From assembly GCF_025399795.1 (NCBI RefSeq), contig NZ_JAODTZ010000037.1, forward strand, positions 35,151 to 99,150: 64,000 bases of DNA, in the 5' to 3' direction. Below the pieces are notes generated by a model. The model did no database searches, had not been told where the DNA came from, and saw nothing but the letters and a program-made list of their open reading frames with translations. Below, piece by piece: positions 44,282 to 52,426 of the stretch. The translations under genes were made by a program, and so were the position numbers. How positions within the stretch are numbered: the stretch's first letter is position 1; each line of letters starts with the position of its first letter. The stretch is from Streptomyces rhizosphaerihabitans (GTDB lineage Bacteria; Actinomycetota; Actinomycetes; Streptomycetales; Streptomycetaceae).

Positions 44282-44640
44282 GATCTTCCCCCATTGGCGT
44301 CGCTCGTCGCCGGTCCGGCCTCACTTTCCCTGCGGCTCGTATGCAGTGCACCGTGCTGGTGCACGGGCGTGGCTGAATTGCCCTACTGATTGAGTATCGT
44401 CACTACTGACACACTGTCACCATGTGATTCCAGCCAGTCTCTTGGCATATTCACCGCCGGGTTTGGCCGAAACGACACCGCCCGCGTCCCCGGCCTCCCG
44501 GCCCACGGCATTACCCCGCAGGTAATCGACGCTTCGAGGGGCGCCCGTCAGGGTGGTCGTATCGCATCCCGGAGCGGCAAGACCGGCTCCGGATACGGAC
44601 CTTGACCATGAATACGTTCCTCGATGGAGGCTGGTTCACC
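44282..44640. other. Gene-free divergent region
   Basis: The 359-bp region separates a leftward and a rightward gene. It contains two GTGCAC hexamers (44346-44351 and 44359-44364) and an AT-richer block around 44384-44430 with TTGAGTATC. One 71-codon open frame at 44390 has no ribosome site and atypical codon use. I see nothing else. Confidence 0.4.
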
Positions 44641-45018
44641 ATGTCCGCGAACACCGACCGCTACGAGACCGCCGTCACCCACTACTTCGAGGCCTGGAAC
44701 GCGGGCGGGCGGGACACCCTGACGAAAGCGGTGGCCGCCGCCTGGACCGCGGACGGCACGTACACCGACCCGCTCGCCGACGTCCGCGGGCACGAGCAGA
44801 TCGCGGCCGTGATCACGGCGGCGCACGAGCAGTTCCCCGGTTTCGCCTTCCGCCTGCTGGGCGCGGTCGACGGCCACCACGACACGGCCCGCTTCGGCTG
44901 GGAGCTGGTCGACGAGACGGACGGATCCGCGCCCGTCGCCGGATTCGACGTGATCGTCCTGGACGGCGAGGGCCGGATACGGAGCGTGCACGGATTCCTG
45001 GACCGCGTTCCGGCCTGA
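44641..45018 (+). CDS. NTF2-like (SnoaL) domain protein
   Basis: The 125-residue protein has the cone-shaped NTF2-like pattern: YFEAWNAGGRDTLTKAVAAAWTADGTYTDPLADVRG (core: WNAGG, WTADGTYTDP) and AVDGHHDTARFGWELVDE. Members can be isomerases, cyclases or binding proteins, so no reaction can be given. The ATG at 44641 is 10 bases after GGAGG; ATGs at 44608 and 44602 are alternatives. Confidence 0.85.
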   Translation: MSANTDRYETAVTHYFEAWNAGGRDTLTKAVAAAWTADGTYTDPLADVRGHEQIAAVITAAHEQFPGFAFRLLGAVDGHHDTARFGWELVDETDGSAPVAGFDVIVLDGEGRIRSVHGFLDRVPA

Positions 45019-45119
45019 GCCGGAGCGGAACCAGGCCGCTCGCGATGAGTTTTCCCCCTTCCGGTGGTCTCTTGGAGAGGACGACCATCGGATGCCGTCC
45101 ACCGGACCGGGAGGACCAC

Positions 45120-45407
45120 ATGAGCACGGCGAGCAGGCTCGACGCGGAATTCACCGCGGTGCTGCGGAAGAGTCCCGAGAACGGCGGCTGGACGTACGTG
45201 GTCTGGCCCGAGTCCGTCGCGTTCTTCGGAACCCGGGGACTGGTCAAGGTCAGCGGCACGATCGACGGCCGCCCCTTCCGCAGCTCGTTCATGGCACTCG
45301 GCGACGGCACCCACAAACTGCCGGTCAAGGCCGACGTGCGCAAGGCGATCGGGAAGGAGGAGGGCGACCCGGTGACCGTACGCCTGGAGGAAAGGATCAC
45401 CGCGTAG
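45120..45407 (+). CDS. DUF1905-family protein
   Basis: The 95-residue protein is one of the small DUF1905 beta-barrels: FTAVLRKSPENGGWTYVVWP, FRSSFMALGDGTHKLPVKADVR, then a C-terminal KAIGKEEGDPVTVRLEE. These proteins are often fused to YdeI-like domains; the function is unknown. GGAGG lies five bases before the ATG. A strong hairpin ends the transcript. Confidence 0.88.
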   Translation: MSTASRLDAEFTAVLRKSPENGGWTYVVWPESVAFFGTRGLVKVSGTIDGRPFRSSFMALGDGTHKLPVKADVRKAIGKEEGDPVTVRLEERITA

Positions 45408-45541
45408 CGGCCGACGCGGCGGCGACGTCCGCGCCCATGACCGCGCGGGTGGCCGCGTCAGAAGACCTCGCCGGAATGGCCGTGCCTGGAGGTCCGCGCT
45501 TGCGACTGACTGCCAGGGGGCCGCGGGTGGACGTCGCCCGC

Positions 45542-45578
45542 GAGGTCCCTGATGCGGAGGGGCTCCGCATCAGGGACC
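45542..45578. terminator. Perfect 17-bp terminator stem
   Basis: 45542-45558 pairs with 45562-45578 around a GGG loop. It sits between the DUF1905 gene and the convergent aldo/keto reductase gene. The other parts of this 209-bp gap show no gene. Confidence 0.9.
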
Positions 45579-45616
45579 TGGACGAACGTCCGACGGTCCG
45601 CTGACCGCCGTAGGCT

Positions 45617-46609
45617 CTACGCCTTGACCACCGCGTCGATCCGGGCGAGCTCGTCCTCGGTGAACTCCAGGTTGCCGATGGCCGCGACGCTGTCCTCCAG
45701 CTGCCGCGGGCTGCTCGCGCCGATCAGCGCGGAGGTGACCCGGCCGCCGCGCAGCACCCAGGCCAGTGCCAGCTGGGCCAGCGACTGGCCACGGGACTTG
45801 GCGATCTCGTCGAGGGTCCGCAGCCGGCCCACGAGGTCCTCGGTGACCTTGTCCGCGCTCAGGAACGGGCTGTCGCTCGCGGCCCGCGAGTCCTCCGGGA
45901 TGCCGTCGAGGTAGCGGCCGGTGAGCAGGCCCTGCTCCAGCGGCGAGTACGCGATGGAACCCACCTCGAGCTCGTCGAGCGTGTCCAGCAGACCCTCGTC
46001 CTCGGGGCGGCGGTCGAGCATCGAGTAGCGCGGCTGGTGGATGAGCAGCGGGGTGCCCAGCTCGGCCAGGATCCGGGCGGCTTCGCGGGTCTGCTCCGCC
46101 GAGTAGTTCGAGACGCCGACGTACAGCGCCTTGCCCTGCTGGACGGCCGAGTGCAGGGCGCCCATCGTCTCCTCCAGCGGAGTCTCCGGGTCGGGGCGGT
46201 GCGAGTAGAAGATGTCGACGTAGTCGAGGCCCATCCGGCCCAGGCTCTGGTCGAGCGAGGACAGCAGGTACTTGCGCGAGCCCCATTCGCCGTACGGGCC
46301 CGGCCACATCAGGTATCCGGCCTTGGTCGAGATGATCAACTCGTCACGGTGGTGCGTGAAGTCGGCCTTCAGCGCGTCGCCGAGGGCGGACTCGGCGGCA
46401 CCGGGCGGCGGGCCGTAGTTGTTGGCCAGGTCGAAGTGCGTGACGCCGAGGTCGAAGGCGCGGCGCAGGATGGCTCGCTGGATGTCCACGGGCCGGTCGG
46501 GGCCGAAGTTGTGCCACAGGCCGAGCGACAGCGCGGGGAGCTTCAGGCCGCTGCGTCCGGTGCGCCGGTAGGGCATGTCCGCGTAACGGTCGGGGTGGGG
46601 GGTGTACAA
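45617..46609 (-). CDS. Aldo/keto reductase (YghZ/MgrA type)
   Basis: The 330-residue TIM-barrel reductase has the catalytic tetrad Asp and Tyr in HFDLANNYGPPPG, Lys in ISTKAGYLM and His in IFYSHRPDPETPLEETMGAL. NADPH-binding GASSPRQLEDSV is near the C-terminus. It matches the L-glyceraldehyde-3-phosphate reductase branch. The best start is TTG at 46609, six bases after AGGAG; the ATG at 46576 would remove conserved N-terminal residues. A LysR gene is divergent. Confidence 0.92.
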   Translation of the reverse strand: MYTPHPDRYADMPYRRTGRSGLKLPALSLGLWHNFGPDRPVDIQRAILRRAFDLGVTHFDLANNYGPPPGAAESALGDALKADFTHHRDELIISTKAGYLMWPGPYGEWGSRKYLLSSLDQSLGRMGLDYVDIFYSHRPDPETPLEETMGALHSAVQQGKALYVGVSNYSAEQTREAARILAELGTPLLIHQPRYSMLDRRPEDEGLLDTLDELEVGSIAYSPLEQGLLTGRYLDGIPEDSRAASDSPFLSADKVTEDLVGRLRTLDEIAKSRGQSLAQLALAWVLRGGRVTSALIGASSPRQLEDSVAAIGNLEFTEDELARIDAVVKA

Positions 46610-46692
46610 CGCGTGCTCCTGGGAGGCCGGGGAATCAGGCTTCCACTCTCGCGCGCCCTGTGGGCAGCGGTCCAACGGGAGGATCGGATGGC

Positions 46693-46715
46693 ATTGAGCG
46701 ATCCGGCTTCTCAAT
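46693..46715. promoter_or_regulatory. LysR-type T-N11-A box
   Basis: ATTGAG (46693-46698) and CTCAAT (46710-46715) are a perfect dyad separated by 11 bases. This is the T-N11-A arrangement bound by LysR regulators, 42 bp before the LysR start and about 85 bp before the aldo/keto reductase start. Confidence 0.78.
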
Positions 46716-46756
46716 CGGTGCGGGTGCCCGCATCCTGGCGTCTACGCTTGCCCATC

Positions 46757-47650
46757 ATGGAACTGCGCCATCTTCAGCACTTCGTCGCCGTCGCCGAGGA
46801 CCGGCATTTCACCCGGGCGGCGGAGCGGCTGATGGTGTCGCAGTCGGGCCTGTCGTCGTCGATCCGTGCGCTGGAGCGGGAGCTCCAGGCGCCGCTGTTC
46901 GTCCGTACGACCCGCCGGGTCACCCTCACGGAGGCCGGTCGCGCCCTGCTCGTCGAGGCGGAGCGGATTCTCGCCCAGGTGCGTTCGGCGCACGACGCAG
47001 TGGCCGCCGTGCAGGGCGTGCTGCGCGGCACCCTGTCCCTCGGCACCGAACAGTGCATCGCGGGCGTGCACTGCGCCAAGCTGCTCGCCGCGTTCCGGCG
47101 ACGCCATCCGGACGTGGAGATCCGGCTGCGGCAGGCGGGTTCCGAAGCGCTGGCGGAGGAGGTCGCGGCGGGCCGTCTCGACCTGGCCTTCGCCGTGCGG
47201 ACGCGGGCCGACTCCGAGCACCTGAGATCGGTCCCGCTGACCAGTGAGCCGATGAGCGTGCTCTGCCACCCGGAGCACCGTCTCGCGACCGCCGCCGTGG
47301 TGACGCCCGAGGAACTGGGCGAGGAGGCCTTCGTCGACTTCCACCCCGACTGGGGTCCGCGCCGCACCAGCGACGCGGCGTTCGCGGCGGCGGGCGTGCA
47401 ACGGACGGTGACCCTGGAGGTCAACGACGTCCACAGCCTTCTGGAGCTCGTCCACGAAGGCCTCGGAATCGCCGTCGTACCACGCCACTTCGGCCTCAAG
47501 CGCGAGGCCCGCGCCCTCACCGCGCTCCCCTTCAAGGGCCCCGTCGAAGGGTCGTACGAGACGGTCGCCATGCTCCCGCCACCGGAGGCCACGAGCCCGG
47601 CCGCGCGGGCCCTGATGCTGCTTCTCGACACCTCCCGGGAAGGTGTCTGA
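46757..47650 (+). CDS. LysR-family transcriptional regulator
   Basis: The 297-residue protein has the N-terminal LysR helix-turn-helix (ELRHLQHFVAVAEDRHFTRAAERLMVSQSGLSSSIRALE; core FTRAAERLMVSQSGLS). The two-lobed substrate-binding domain begins near residue 90. It diverges from the aldo/keto reductase gene, which it probably controls through the T-N11-A box between them. The effector is unknown; aldehyde or redox stress is a guess from the target. Confidence 0.92.
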   Translation: MELRHLQHFVAVAEDRHFTRAAERLMVSQSGLSSSIRALERELQAPLFVRTTRRVTLTEAGRALLVEAERILAQVRSAHDAVAAVQGVLRGTLSLGTEQCIAGVHCAKLLAAFRRRHPDVEIRLRQAGSEALAEEVAAGRLDLAFAVRTRADSEHLRSVPLTSEPMSVLCHPEHRLATAAVVTPEELGEEAFVDFHPDWGPRRTSDAAFAAAGVQRTVTLEVNDVHSLLELVHEGLGIAVVPRHFGLKREARALTALPFKGPVEGSYETVAMLPPPEATSPAARALMLLLDTSREGV

Positions 47651-47778
47651 GCCCGTCCGGACCCGGCTCCTGTCGCGCACACCTGGCTGCGAGTGCGGCG
47701 GGTGTCGCGCACGCGTCGGCGGGCCCAACGCCCGGAGTTCCGGACGCACGGACGGGCGCGATGCGCGATGGTGGATCC

Positions 47779-48288
47779 ATGCTCGCAAAGGACATCCTCA
47801 TCGACGGATTCGGCCGCATCCGGGAAGAAGTCCGCGCCACCGTCGACGGCCTCCCGCCGGACGGCCTCAACGCCCGCCCCAGCGAGACAGCCAACTCGAT
47901 CTCCTGGCTGGTCTGGCATCTGACCCGCGTCCAGGACGACCATGTCGCCGACGCCGCCGGGACCGATCAGGTCTGGCTCACCGACGACTGGGCCAAGCGC
48001 TTCGGGCTCGACCTGCCGCTCCGCGACACCGGGTACGGCCACACGTCGGCGAAGGTCGCCCGAGTACGGGTGGAGTCGGGTGACCTGCTGCTCGGCTACT
48101 ACGAAGCCGTTCACGAGCGGACCCTCGCGTTCATCGGCGGGCTGACCGCGCAGGACTTCGAGCGGGTCGTGGACGAACGCTGGGACCCGCCGGTCACTCT
48201 GGGCGTACGCCTGGTCAGCGTCCTGTCCGACGATCTCCAGCACGTCGGACAGGCCGCCTACGTACGCGGGCTGGTCCAGCAGTCGTAA
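47779..48288 (+). CDS. DinB/DUF664 mycothiol-dependent-type protein
   Basis: The 169-residue four-helix protein has ISWLVWHLTRVQDDHVAD with two metal-ligand His candidates and a third in DDLQHVGQAAYVRG. This is the DinB/MDMPI fold, often a mycothiol S-transferase in actinobacteria. The C-terminal GLVQQS and the stop codon lie in a 36-bp sequence that is repeated right after it, at the end of the convergent add gene. Confidence 0.85.
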   Translation: MLAKDILIDGFGRIREEVRATVDGLPPDGLNARPSETANSISWLVWHLTRVQDDHVADAAGTDQVWLTDDWAKRFGLDLPLRDTGYGHTSAKVARVRVESGDLLLGYYEAVHERTLAFIGGLTAQDFERVVDERWDPPVTLGVRLVSVLSDDLQHVGQAAYVRGLVQQS

Positions 48289-48342
48289 CCGGGAGGCACG
48301 ACGCCCGGGCTGGTTCAGCAGTCGTAACCGGGAAGCACGACG
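48268..48342. repeat. 36-bp tandem duplication spanning two convergent gene ends
   Basis: 48268-48303 and 48307-48342 agree at 34 of 36 positions, with a period of 39. The right copy encodes the end of adenosine deaminase on the minus strand (LPGYDC). The left copy encodes the last residues and stop codon of the DinB gene on the plus strand. Confidence 0.9.
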
Positions 48343-49379
48343 TCCTCGATGAGGGCCTTGCGCTCGTCGAACGGGATGAACGCGCTCTTGACGGCGTTCA
48401 CCGTGACGGTGCGCAGATCCTCGATGCCCCAGCCCGCCTCCTCGACGAGCAGCGACATCTCCCGGGTCATCGTCGTCCCCGACACCAGACGGTTGTCGGT
48501 GTTGAGGGTGACGCGGAAGCCCAGGTCGCGCAGAGCGGTGATGGGGTGCTCGGCGATGGAGGTGGCCGCGCCGGTCTGGAGGTTGGAGGTCGGGCACATC
48601 TCCAGGGCGATACGGCGGTCGCGGACCCAGTCCGCGAGGCGGCCGAGCTTGCCGTCCACGATGTCCTCCGTGATGCGGACGCCATGGCCGATGCGCTGGG
48701 CGCCGCAGACCTGGAGGGCCTGGTGGATGCTGGGCAGACCGTGCGCCTCACCGGCGTGGATGGTGAACGGGACGCTCTCGCGCCGCAGGTGCTCGAAGGC
48801 GGCGAGATGGTCGGCGGGCGGGAAGCCGTCCTCGGCGCCCGCGATGTCGAAGCCGACGACTCCGGCGTCCCGGAACGCCACCGCGAGGTCGGCGATCTCC
48901 CGGGTCCGGTCGAACATCCGCATGCCGCACAGCAGGGTGCCGACGCGTACCGGGGTGCCCGCGGCGGCCGCCTTGGCCATACCGGCCGCGAGGCCCTCCT
49001 GCACGGTCTCGACGACCTCGGGCAGGGTGAGTCCGCCGTTCACCATCAGCTCGGGCGCGTACCGCCCCTCGGCGTAGACGACACCGTCCTCGGCGAGGTC
49101 GAGGACGTACTCCTCGGCCGTGCGCAGCAGTCCCTCGCGGGACTGCATCACGGCGAGGGTGTGCTCGAAGGTGGCTATGTAGCGCACCAGGTCACCGGAG
49201 TTGGCGGCCTCGTAGTACCAGTCGGCCAGCGCCTGCGGGTCCGTGGTGGGCAGGGTGTGGCCGACCTTCTCCGCGAGCTCGACCAGGGTGGCCGGACGCA
49301 GACCACCGTCGAGGTGGTCGTGCAGGACCGCCTTGGGCAGGCGGCGGATCGTGTCGATGTCGATGCGGGGCGCGGTCAT
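48315..49379 (-). CDS. add: Adenosine deaminase
   Basis: The 354-residue enzyme deaminates adenosine and deoxyadenosine to inosines in the purine salvage pathway. Zinc ligands are in LHDHLDGGLRP (HxH) and TIHAGEAHG, with catalytic Glu in the latter, His in RIGHGVRI and Asp in LNTDNRLVS. All the active-site residues are present. It is the standard length for Streptomyces. A 10-bp tandem repeat lies just upstream, between add and the VOC gene on the same strand. Confidence 0.95.
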   Translation of the reverse strand: MTAPRIDIDTIRRLPKAVLHDHLDGGLRPATLVELAEKVGHTLPTTDPQALADWYYEAANSGDLVRYIATFEHTLAVMQSREGLLRTAEEYVLDLAEDGVVYAEGRYAPELMVNGGLTLPEVVETVQEGLAAGMAKAAAAGTPVRVGTLLCGMRMFDRTREIADLAVAFRDAGVVGFDIAGAEDGFPPADHLAAFEHLRRESVPFTIHAGEAHGLPSIHQALQVCGAQRIGHGVRITEDIVDGKLGRLADWVRDRRIALEMCPTSNLQTGAATSIAEHPITALRDLGFRVTLNTDNRLVSGTTMTREMSLLVEEAGWGIEDLRTVTVNAVKSAFIPFDERKALIEDVVLPGYDC

Positions 49380-49420
49380 GTGCGGTGTTCCTCGGCAGGT
49401 CGGTTCGGGTCGAAAGGGTA

Positions 49421-49457
49421 CGGAAGGGTGCGGGAGGGTGCGGGAGGGTGCGGGAGG
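49421..49457. repeat. 10-bp tandem repeat upstream of add
   Basis: CGGGAGGGTG is repeated exactly twice (49431-49450), with a variant copy before it (CGGAAGGGTG) and a partial copy after (CGGGAGG). On the minus strand it lies 42-80 bp before the add start, between the VOC stop and add. It could change spacing in the leader by slippage. Confidence 0.75.
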
Positions 49458-49463
49458 TCCCGG

Positions 49464-49856
49464 TCAGCCGGCGGGCTGGAGGAGGTCCCAGCGGTTGCCG
49501 TACAGGTCCTGGAAGACGACGACGGAGCCGTACGGCTCGTGGCGCGGCTCCTCGAGGAAGGTCACGCCCGCGGCACGCATCCGGGCGTGATCGCGGGCGA
49601 AGTCGTCGGTGTGCAGGAAGAAGCCGACACGTCCGCCGGTCTGGTCGCCGACCCGGCCACGCTGCGCCTCGTCCTTGGCCCGGGCCAGCAGCAGCCCGCT
49701 TCCGCCGCCGTCCGTGCCCGGCTCGACCACGACCCAGCGGGAGCCGTCGGGCCTCGGGGTGTCCTCGACGAGGCGGAAGCCGAGGGCTTCGGTGTAGTGG
49801 CGGATGGCCTCGTCGTAGTCGTCGACCACGAGGGTGACCAGGGCGATGCGTCTCAT
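49464..49856 (-). CDS. VOC-family (glyoxalase-fold) protein
   Basis: The 130-residue single VOC domain has ALVTLVVDDYDEAIRHYTEALGF at the start, GFFLHTDDFARDHARMRAAG in the middle and VVVFQDLYGNRWDLLQP at the end. This resembles bleomycin-resistance/glyoxalase-type proteins. Metal ligand candidates include the His in HTDD. The function is unknown; it may be co-transcribed with add, since 84 bp separates them. Confidence 0.88.
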   Translation of the reverse strand: MRRIALVTLVVDDYDEAIRHYTEALGFRLVEDTPRPDGSRWVVVEPGTDGGGSGLLLARAKDEAQRGRVGDQTGGRVGFFLHTDDFARDHARMRAAGVTFLEEPRHEPYGSVVVFQDLYGNRWDLLQPAG

Positions 49857-49874
49857 CGGACCTCTCCAGGGTTA

Positions 49875-49887
49875 TACGTAACACGTA
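49875..49887. promoter_or_regulatory. Short palindrome in the VOC gene promoter
   Basis: TACGT (49875-49879) and ACGTA (49883-49887) flank AAC, in an AT-richer patch (GTTATACGTAACACGTAGGG) 19 bp upstream of the VOC start. The size suits a small winged-helix repressor. Confidence 0.4.
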
Positions 49888-49908
49888 GGGTACGGCATCC
49901 GTCGGGCG

Positions 49909-50147
49909 GCCCGGCGGCGATCTCCGACGGGGAGCACAGCGGCATTCCCCGGCAGCCGACAGCCGACAGCCGACACGGCGGCGGTTTCCGTCGGTCGGCA
50001 CGACGGCGATCTCCGCCCTCCGGCACGACGGCGATCTTCATCGGGCAGCATCGCGGCGATCTTGGCCGGACATCACGGCGGCGGTCTCCTTCGGACCGCA
50101 CGACGGCGATCCTCGCCGGACCGCACGACGGCGATCTTCTTCGGGCG
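49909..50147. repeat. Nine-unit 25-bp tandem repeat array
   Basis: Nine units of 25 bp follow one another, with 14 bp interrupting between units 2 and 3: 49909, 49934, 49973, 49998, 50023, 50048, 50073, 50098, 50123. The first 14 bases are best conserved (GCACGACGGCGATC) and the rest ends in CGGnCn. Units 8 and 9 are the most alike. There are no spacers, so this is not CRISPR. The gap 49857-50266 (410 bp) holds this array, a palindrome on either side, and the PAP2 promoter. Confidence 0.88.
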
Positions 50148-50170
50148 ATACGGGAACGATCCCGGCCCCC

Positions 50171-50196
50171 AATCGTCTACAGTTGTGTAGACGATT
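50171..50196. promoter_or_regulatory. Long perfect operator-like palindrome
   Basis: AATCGTCTACA (50171-50181) and TGTAGACGATT (50186-50196) are an 11-bp perfect dyad around GTTG, immediately after the 25-bp repeat array and 71 bp before the leader peptide. It has the size and A/T balance of a TetR, MarR or BlaI-type operator. No regulator gene is adjacent. Confidence 0.65.
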
Positions 50197-50266
50197 GCAG
50201 CGATGCGGTCGGCGCGGGCGAGGTGTCCTGCCGCCTGCGCGCCTGCCATGGAAAGGGGCCACACCC

Positions 50267-50329
50267 ATGTCCGCCGCCCCGGGCGACACGCCCGCGCGCG
50301 AGGCCGACGCCTCTCGGACTCGGCCGTGA
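50267..50329 (+). CDS. 20-codon leader peptide coupled to PAP2 phosphatase
   Basis: The ATG at 50267 is eight bases after GGAAAGGGG and opens a 20-residue frame that starts MSAAPGDTPARE. Its TGA (50327-50329) overlaps the GTG start of the PAP2 gene (50326) as GTGA. This is the only good ribosome-binding site before the phosphatase, so translation of the leader probably delivers ribosomes to it. It is too short to assess by homology. Confidence 0.6.
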   Translation: MSAAPGDTPAREADASRTRP

Positions 50330-51069
50330 AGCGCGACGACACCGGCGACATCGCCGGTTCGACGGCGGTGGGAAGCCTGGTCGCGTTCGTACTGCTGACA
50401 CTGATCGTGACCGGCCACGACGGTGCCCCCTTGTTCGGCGACGAGGCGCTGACCACCTGGTCGCTCACCCACCGCCCGGACGTGGCGCTCGCCCTGGCAC
50501 GCGGCGTGACGTACACCGGCACAGGAGTTATCGCGTACACGCTGGTCGTCGTGGCCGGCCTCCTCCTCGGACGGACAGCCCGGCAGCGGGTCCGCACCGT
50601 CGCCGCCTGCGTGGGCTGTCTGGCCGCCGCGCAGGCCGTGCGGTTCACCGTGATGTCGCTGGTCGCCCGCCCCCGGCCCCCCATGGCGGACTGGGCCACC
50701 CACGCCTCGGGCTGGTCCTTCCCCTCCGGTCACACCACCACCTCCGCCGTCACCGGCGGACTGCTCATCATCGCGGTGCTCGCCCGCGCCCCGCAGTGCA
50801 AGAGAACCCTTGTTGCGCTCATCGGCAGCTGGGCCGTGCTGGTCGGCCTCTCCCGCGTCTATCTGGGCGTGCACTGGTTCTCCGACGTCGTCGGCGGCTG
50901 GTTGTTCGCCATCTGCTGGCTGAGCCTGCTCTTCTACGTCCTCGCGCGGTTCCTCCCCCGCGCGCTCTCCGCGATATCGGCGCCCCGTCTCCGCCCAGGC
51001 CCCACGACGGAAGAGCGCCACGATGCATCCCACGACCAGCGCGACGTCCCCCCTCACTCTGCTCCGTAG
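50326..51069 (+). CDS. PAP2-family membrane phosphatase
   Basis: The 247-residue protein has five or six membrane segments and the three phosphatase motifs: RFTVMSLVARPRPP (variant of K-x6-R-P), the PSGH motif in SFPSGHTTT, and SRVYLGVHWFSDVVGG. It should dephosphorylate a lipid or isoprenyl diphosphate at the membrane. The GTG start has no ribosome site of its own and overlaps the leader stop. Its last 47 bases overlap the next gene in another frame. Confidence 0.88.
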   Translation: MKRDDTGDIAGSTAVGSLVAFVLLTLIVTGHDGAPLFGDEALTTWSLTHRPDVALALARGVTYTGTGVIAYTLVVVAGLLLGRTARQRVRTVAACVGCLAAAQAVRFTVMSLVARPRPPMADWATHASGWSFPSGHTTTSAVTGGLLIIAVLARAPQCKRTLVALIGSWAVLVGLSRVYLGVHWFSDVVGGWLFAICWLSLLFYVLARFLPRALSAISAPRLRPGPTTEERHDASHDQRDVPPHSAP

Positions 51070-52075
51070 TCATCTCGGCTGGGCGGTGGGCATCGTCTAT
51101 CTGGCCGCCGCGACAGCGCCTGCCCCCGGCCTGTGGCTACGCCGCACTCACTGGCTCGGCCCGGCCGGAATGACCGAATTCCCTTTCAGAACAGCGCCCT
51201 TCCTGCTGTCCCTGGTCCTGTTCACTGCCGGCCTGCAAGTGCCGCTGAGCGAACTGCGCGCGCTTCTGGGCCGTCCCACCGCACTGCTGACGGGCCTCGC
51301 TCTGCATCTCGTCGCACCCCTGGTGATCATCCCGGGGGTCGCGTTCGCACTGCGGCAGTCCCCCGACAGTGACGGAGGCAGCGGGCTGATCACGGCGATG
51401 ATCCTGATCGTGGCGATGCCGGTGGCGGCCGGGGCAACGGTGTGGACCGCCAAGGGGGAGGGCTGCCAGCCGACGGCGGTGGGCCTCGTCCTGGCGTCCA
51501 CGATCGTCAGTCCGCTCACCGTCCCGGTGACCCTGACGACCCTGTGCCCACTGCTGCACGGCACGTACGCAGGCTCGCTGGCGGACGCGGCCCGGACCGC
51601 GGGCAGCGGTTTCGCCCTCACAGGGGTACTGCTGCCGTGCGGCGCCGGAATCCTGTGCCGCCTGGTACTGCCCCGCCGCCCGGTGAGACTCCTGCTCGGT
51701 GCGGCGGCTCCCGCGGCGATACTCGCCTCGTTGCTCCTGACCTACGTCAACGCGAGCGGAGCTCTCGGCCCCTTCATCGCGCACCCCGAGCCGGTCCTGT
51801 TCACCGCCGCGGTGGCCGTCGCCGCCACCGTCTGCGGGCTGTCGTTCGCCCTGGGCCTGGTCACCGCCCGCGCACTACGCCTCGACGCACCCGCGGGCGC
51901 GTCGGTCACCCTGGCCTGCGGCATGAACAACAGCAGCGCGAGCGCCGTCCTGATCGCGACGACGCTGCCCGACCGCCCGCACGTCCTGCTGCCGGTGCTG
52001 GCGTACAGCCTGCTGCAGAAGGTGGCCGCCGGGCGGGTCGTACGGGCTGGGACCCGACGTCGTGTTCACGTATGA
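51023..52075 (+). CDS. BASS-family (bile acid:sodium symporter-like) transporter
   Basis: The 350-residue polytopic protein has eight to ten membrane segments. The pattern LSLVLFTAGLQVPLSELRALL near residues 60-80 and the discontinuous-helix LACGMNNSSASAVL near 300 are typical of the BASS fold. The substrate is unknown; a sodium-coupled organic anion is likely. The start overlaps the end of the PAP2 gene by 47 bp, so the two are co-transcribed. Confidence 0.85.
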   Translation: MHPTTSATSPLTLLRSHLGWAVGIVYLAAATAPAPGLWLRRTHWLGPAGMTEFPFRTAPFLLSLVLFTAGLQVPLSELRALLGRPTALLTGLALHLVAPLVIIPGVAFALRQSPDSDGGSGLITAMILIVAMPVAAGATVWTAKGEGCQPTAVGLVLASTIVSPLTVPVTLTTLCPLLHGTYAGSLADAARTAGSGFALTGVLLPCGAGILCRLVLPRRPVRLLLGAAAPAAILASLLLTYVNASGALGPFIAHPEPVLFTAAVAVAATVCGLSFALGLVTARALRLDAPAGASVTLACGMNNSSASAVLIATTLPDRPHVLLPVLAYSLLQKVAAGRVVRAGTRRRVHV

Positions 52076-52261
52076 ATGGGGCGGGTCCCGTACCGTCCCG
52101 GAGTCGGGGCCGGGGCGGGTCCCGTACCGGTCCCGGAGTCTGGACGGCCTCCGGACGTACTTGTCGGCGACATCCTTTCCGTGCACGGGAGTTACCTGAC
52201 AGTAATCGCCGGTGGTTTGATGTGCGGCGCAACCCACCCCCCTCACTCACCGGGAGACCCA

Positions 52262-52426
52262 GTGCCGCTCTCCTCACCGCGTCGCACGCAGGGCGCAGCC
52301 GTCCTTGTTCTGTCCCTGACCGCAGCGGGGCTCGTCGGGGCCGATCCCGCGTCGGCTGCCGGGGCGACAACGCCTTCCATGAGGGTGCTGACGTACAACG
52401 TCTTCCTCATCAGCAAGACGGCCTAA
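52262..52426 (+). pseudogene. Truncated sphingomyelinase-like exonuclease/phosphatase-fold gene
   Basis: A GTG at 52262 behind GGGAG opens 54 residues: a Sec signal (GAAVLVLSLTAAGLVGADPASAAG) and MRVLTYNVFLISKT. The latter is the N-terminal strand of secreted sphingomyelinase C (endonuclease/exonuclease/phosphatase fold, expected 300+ residues). After AGCAAGACG the similarity stops and the frame ends at TAA within two codons. The rest of the gene is not in the window. The break is the left edge of the accessory region. Confidence 0.75.

Noticed and set aside
44390..44605. 71-codon frame in the gap before the NTF2-like gene
   Set aside because: It has no ribosome-binding site and poor codon use, and it overlaps the start region of the NTF2-like gene.
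49909..50147. CRISPR array
   Set aside because: The 25-bp units are contiguous and degenerate, without unique spacers, and no cas gene is nearby.
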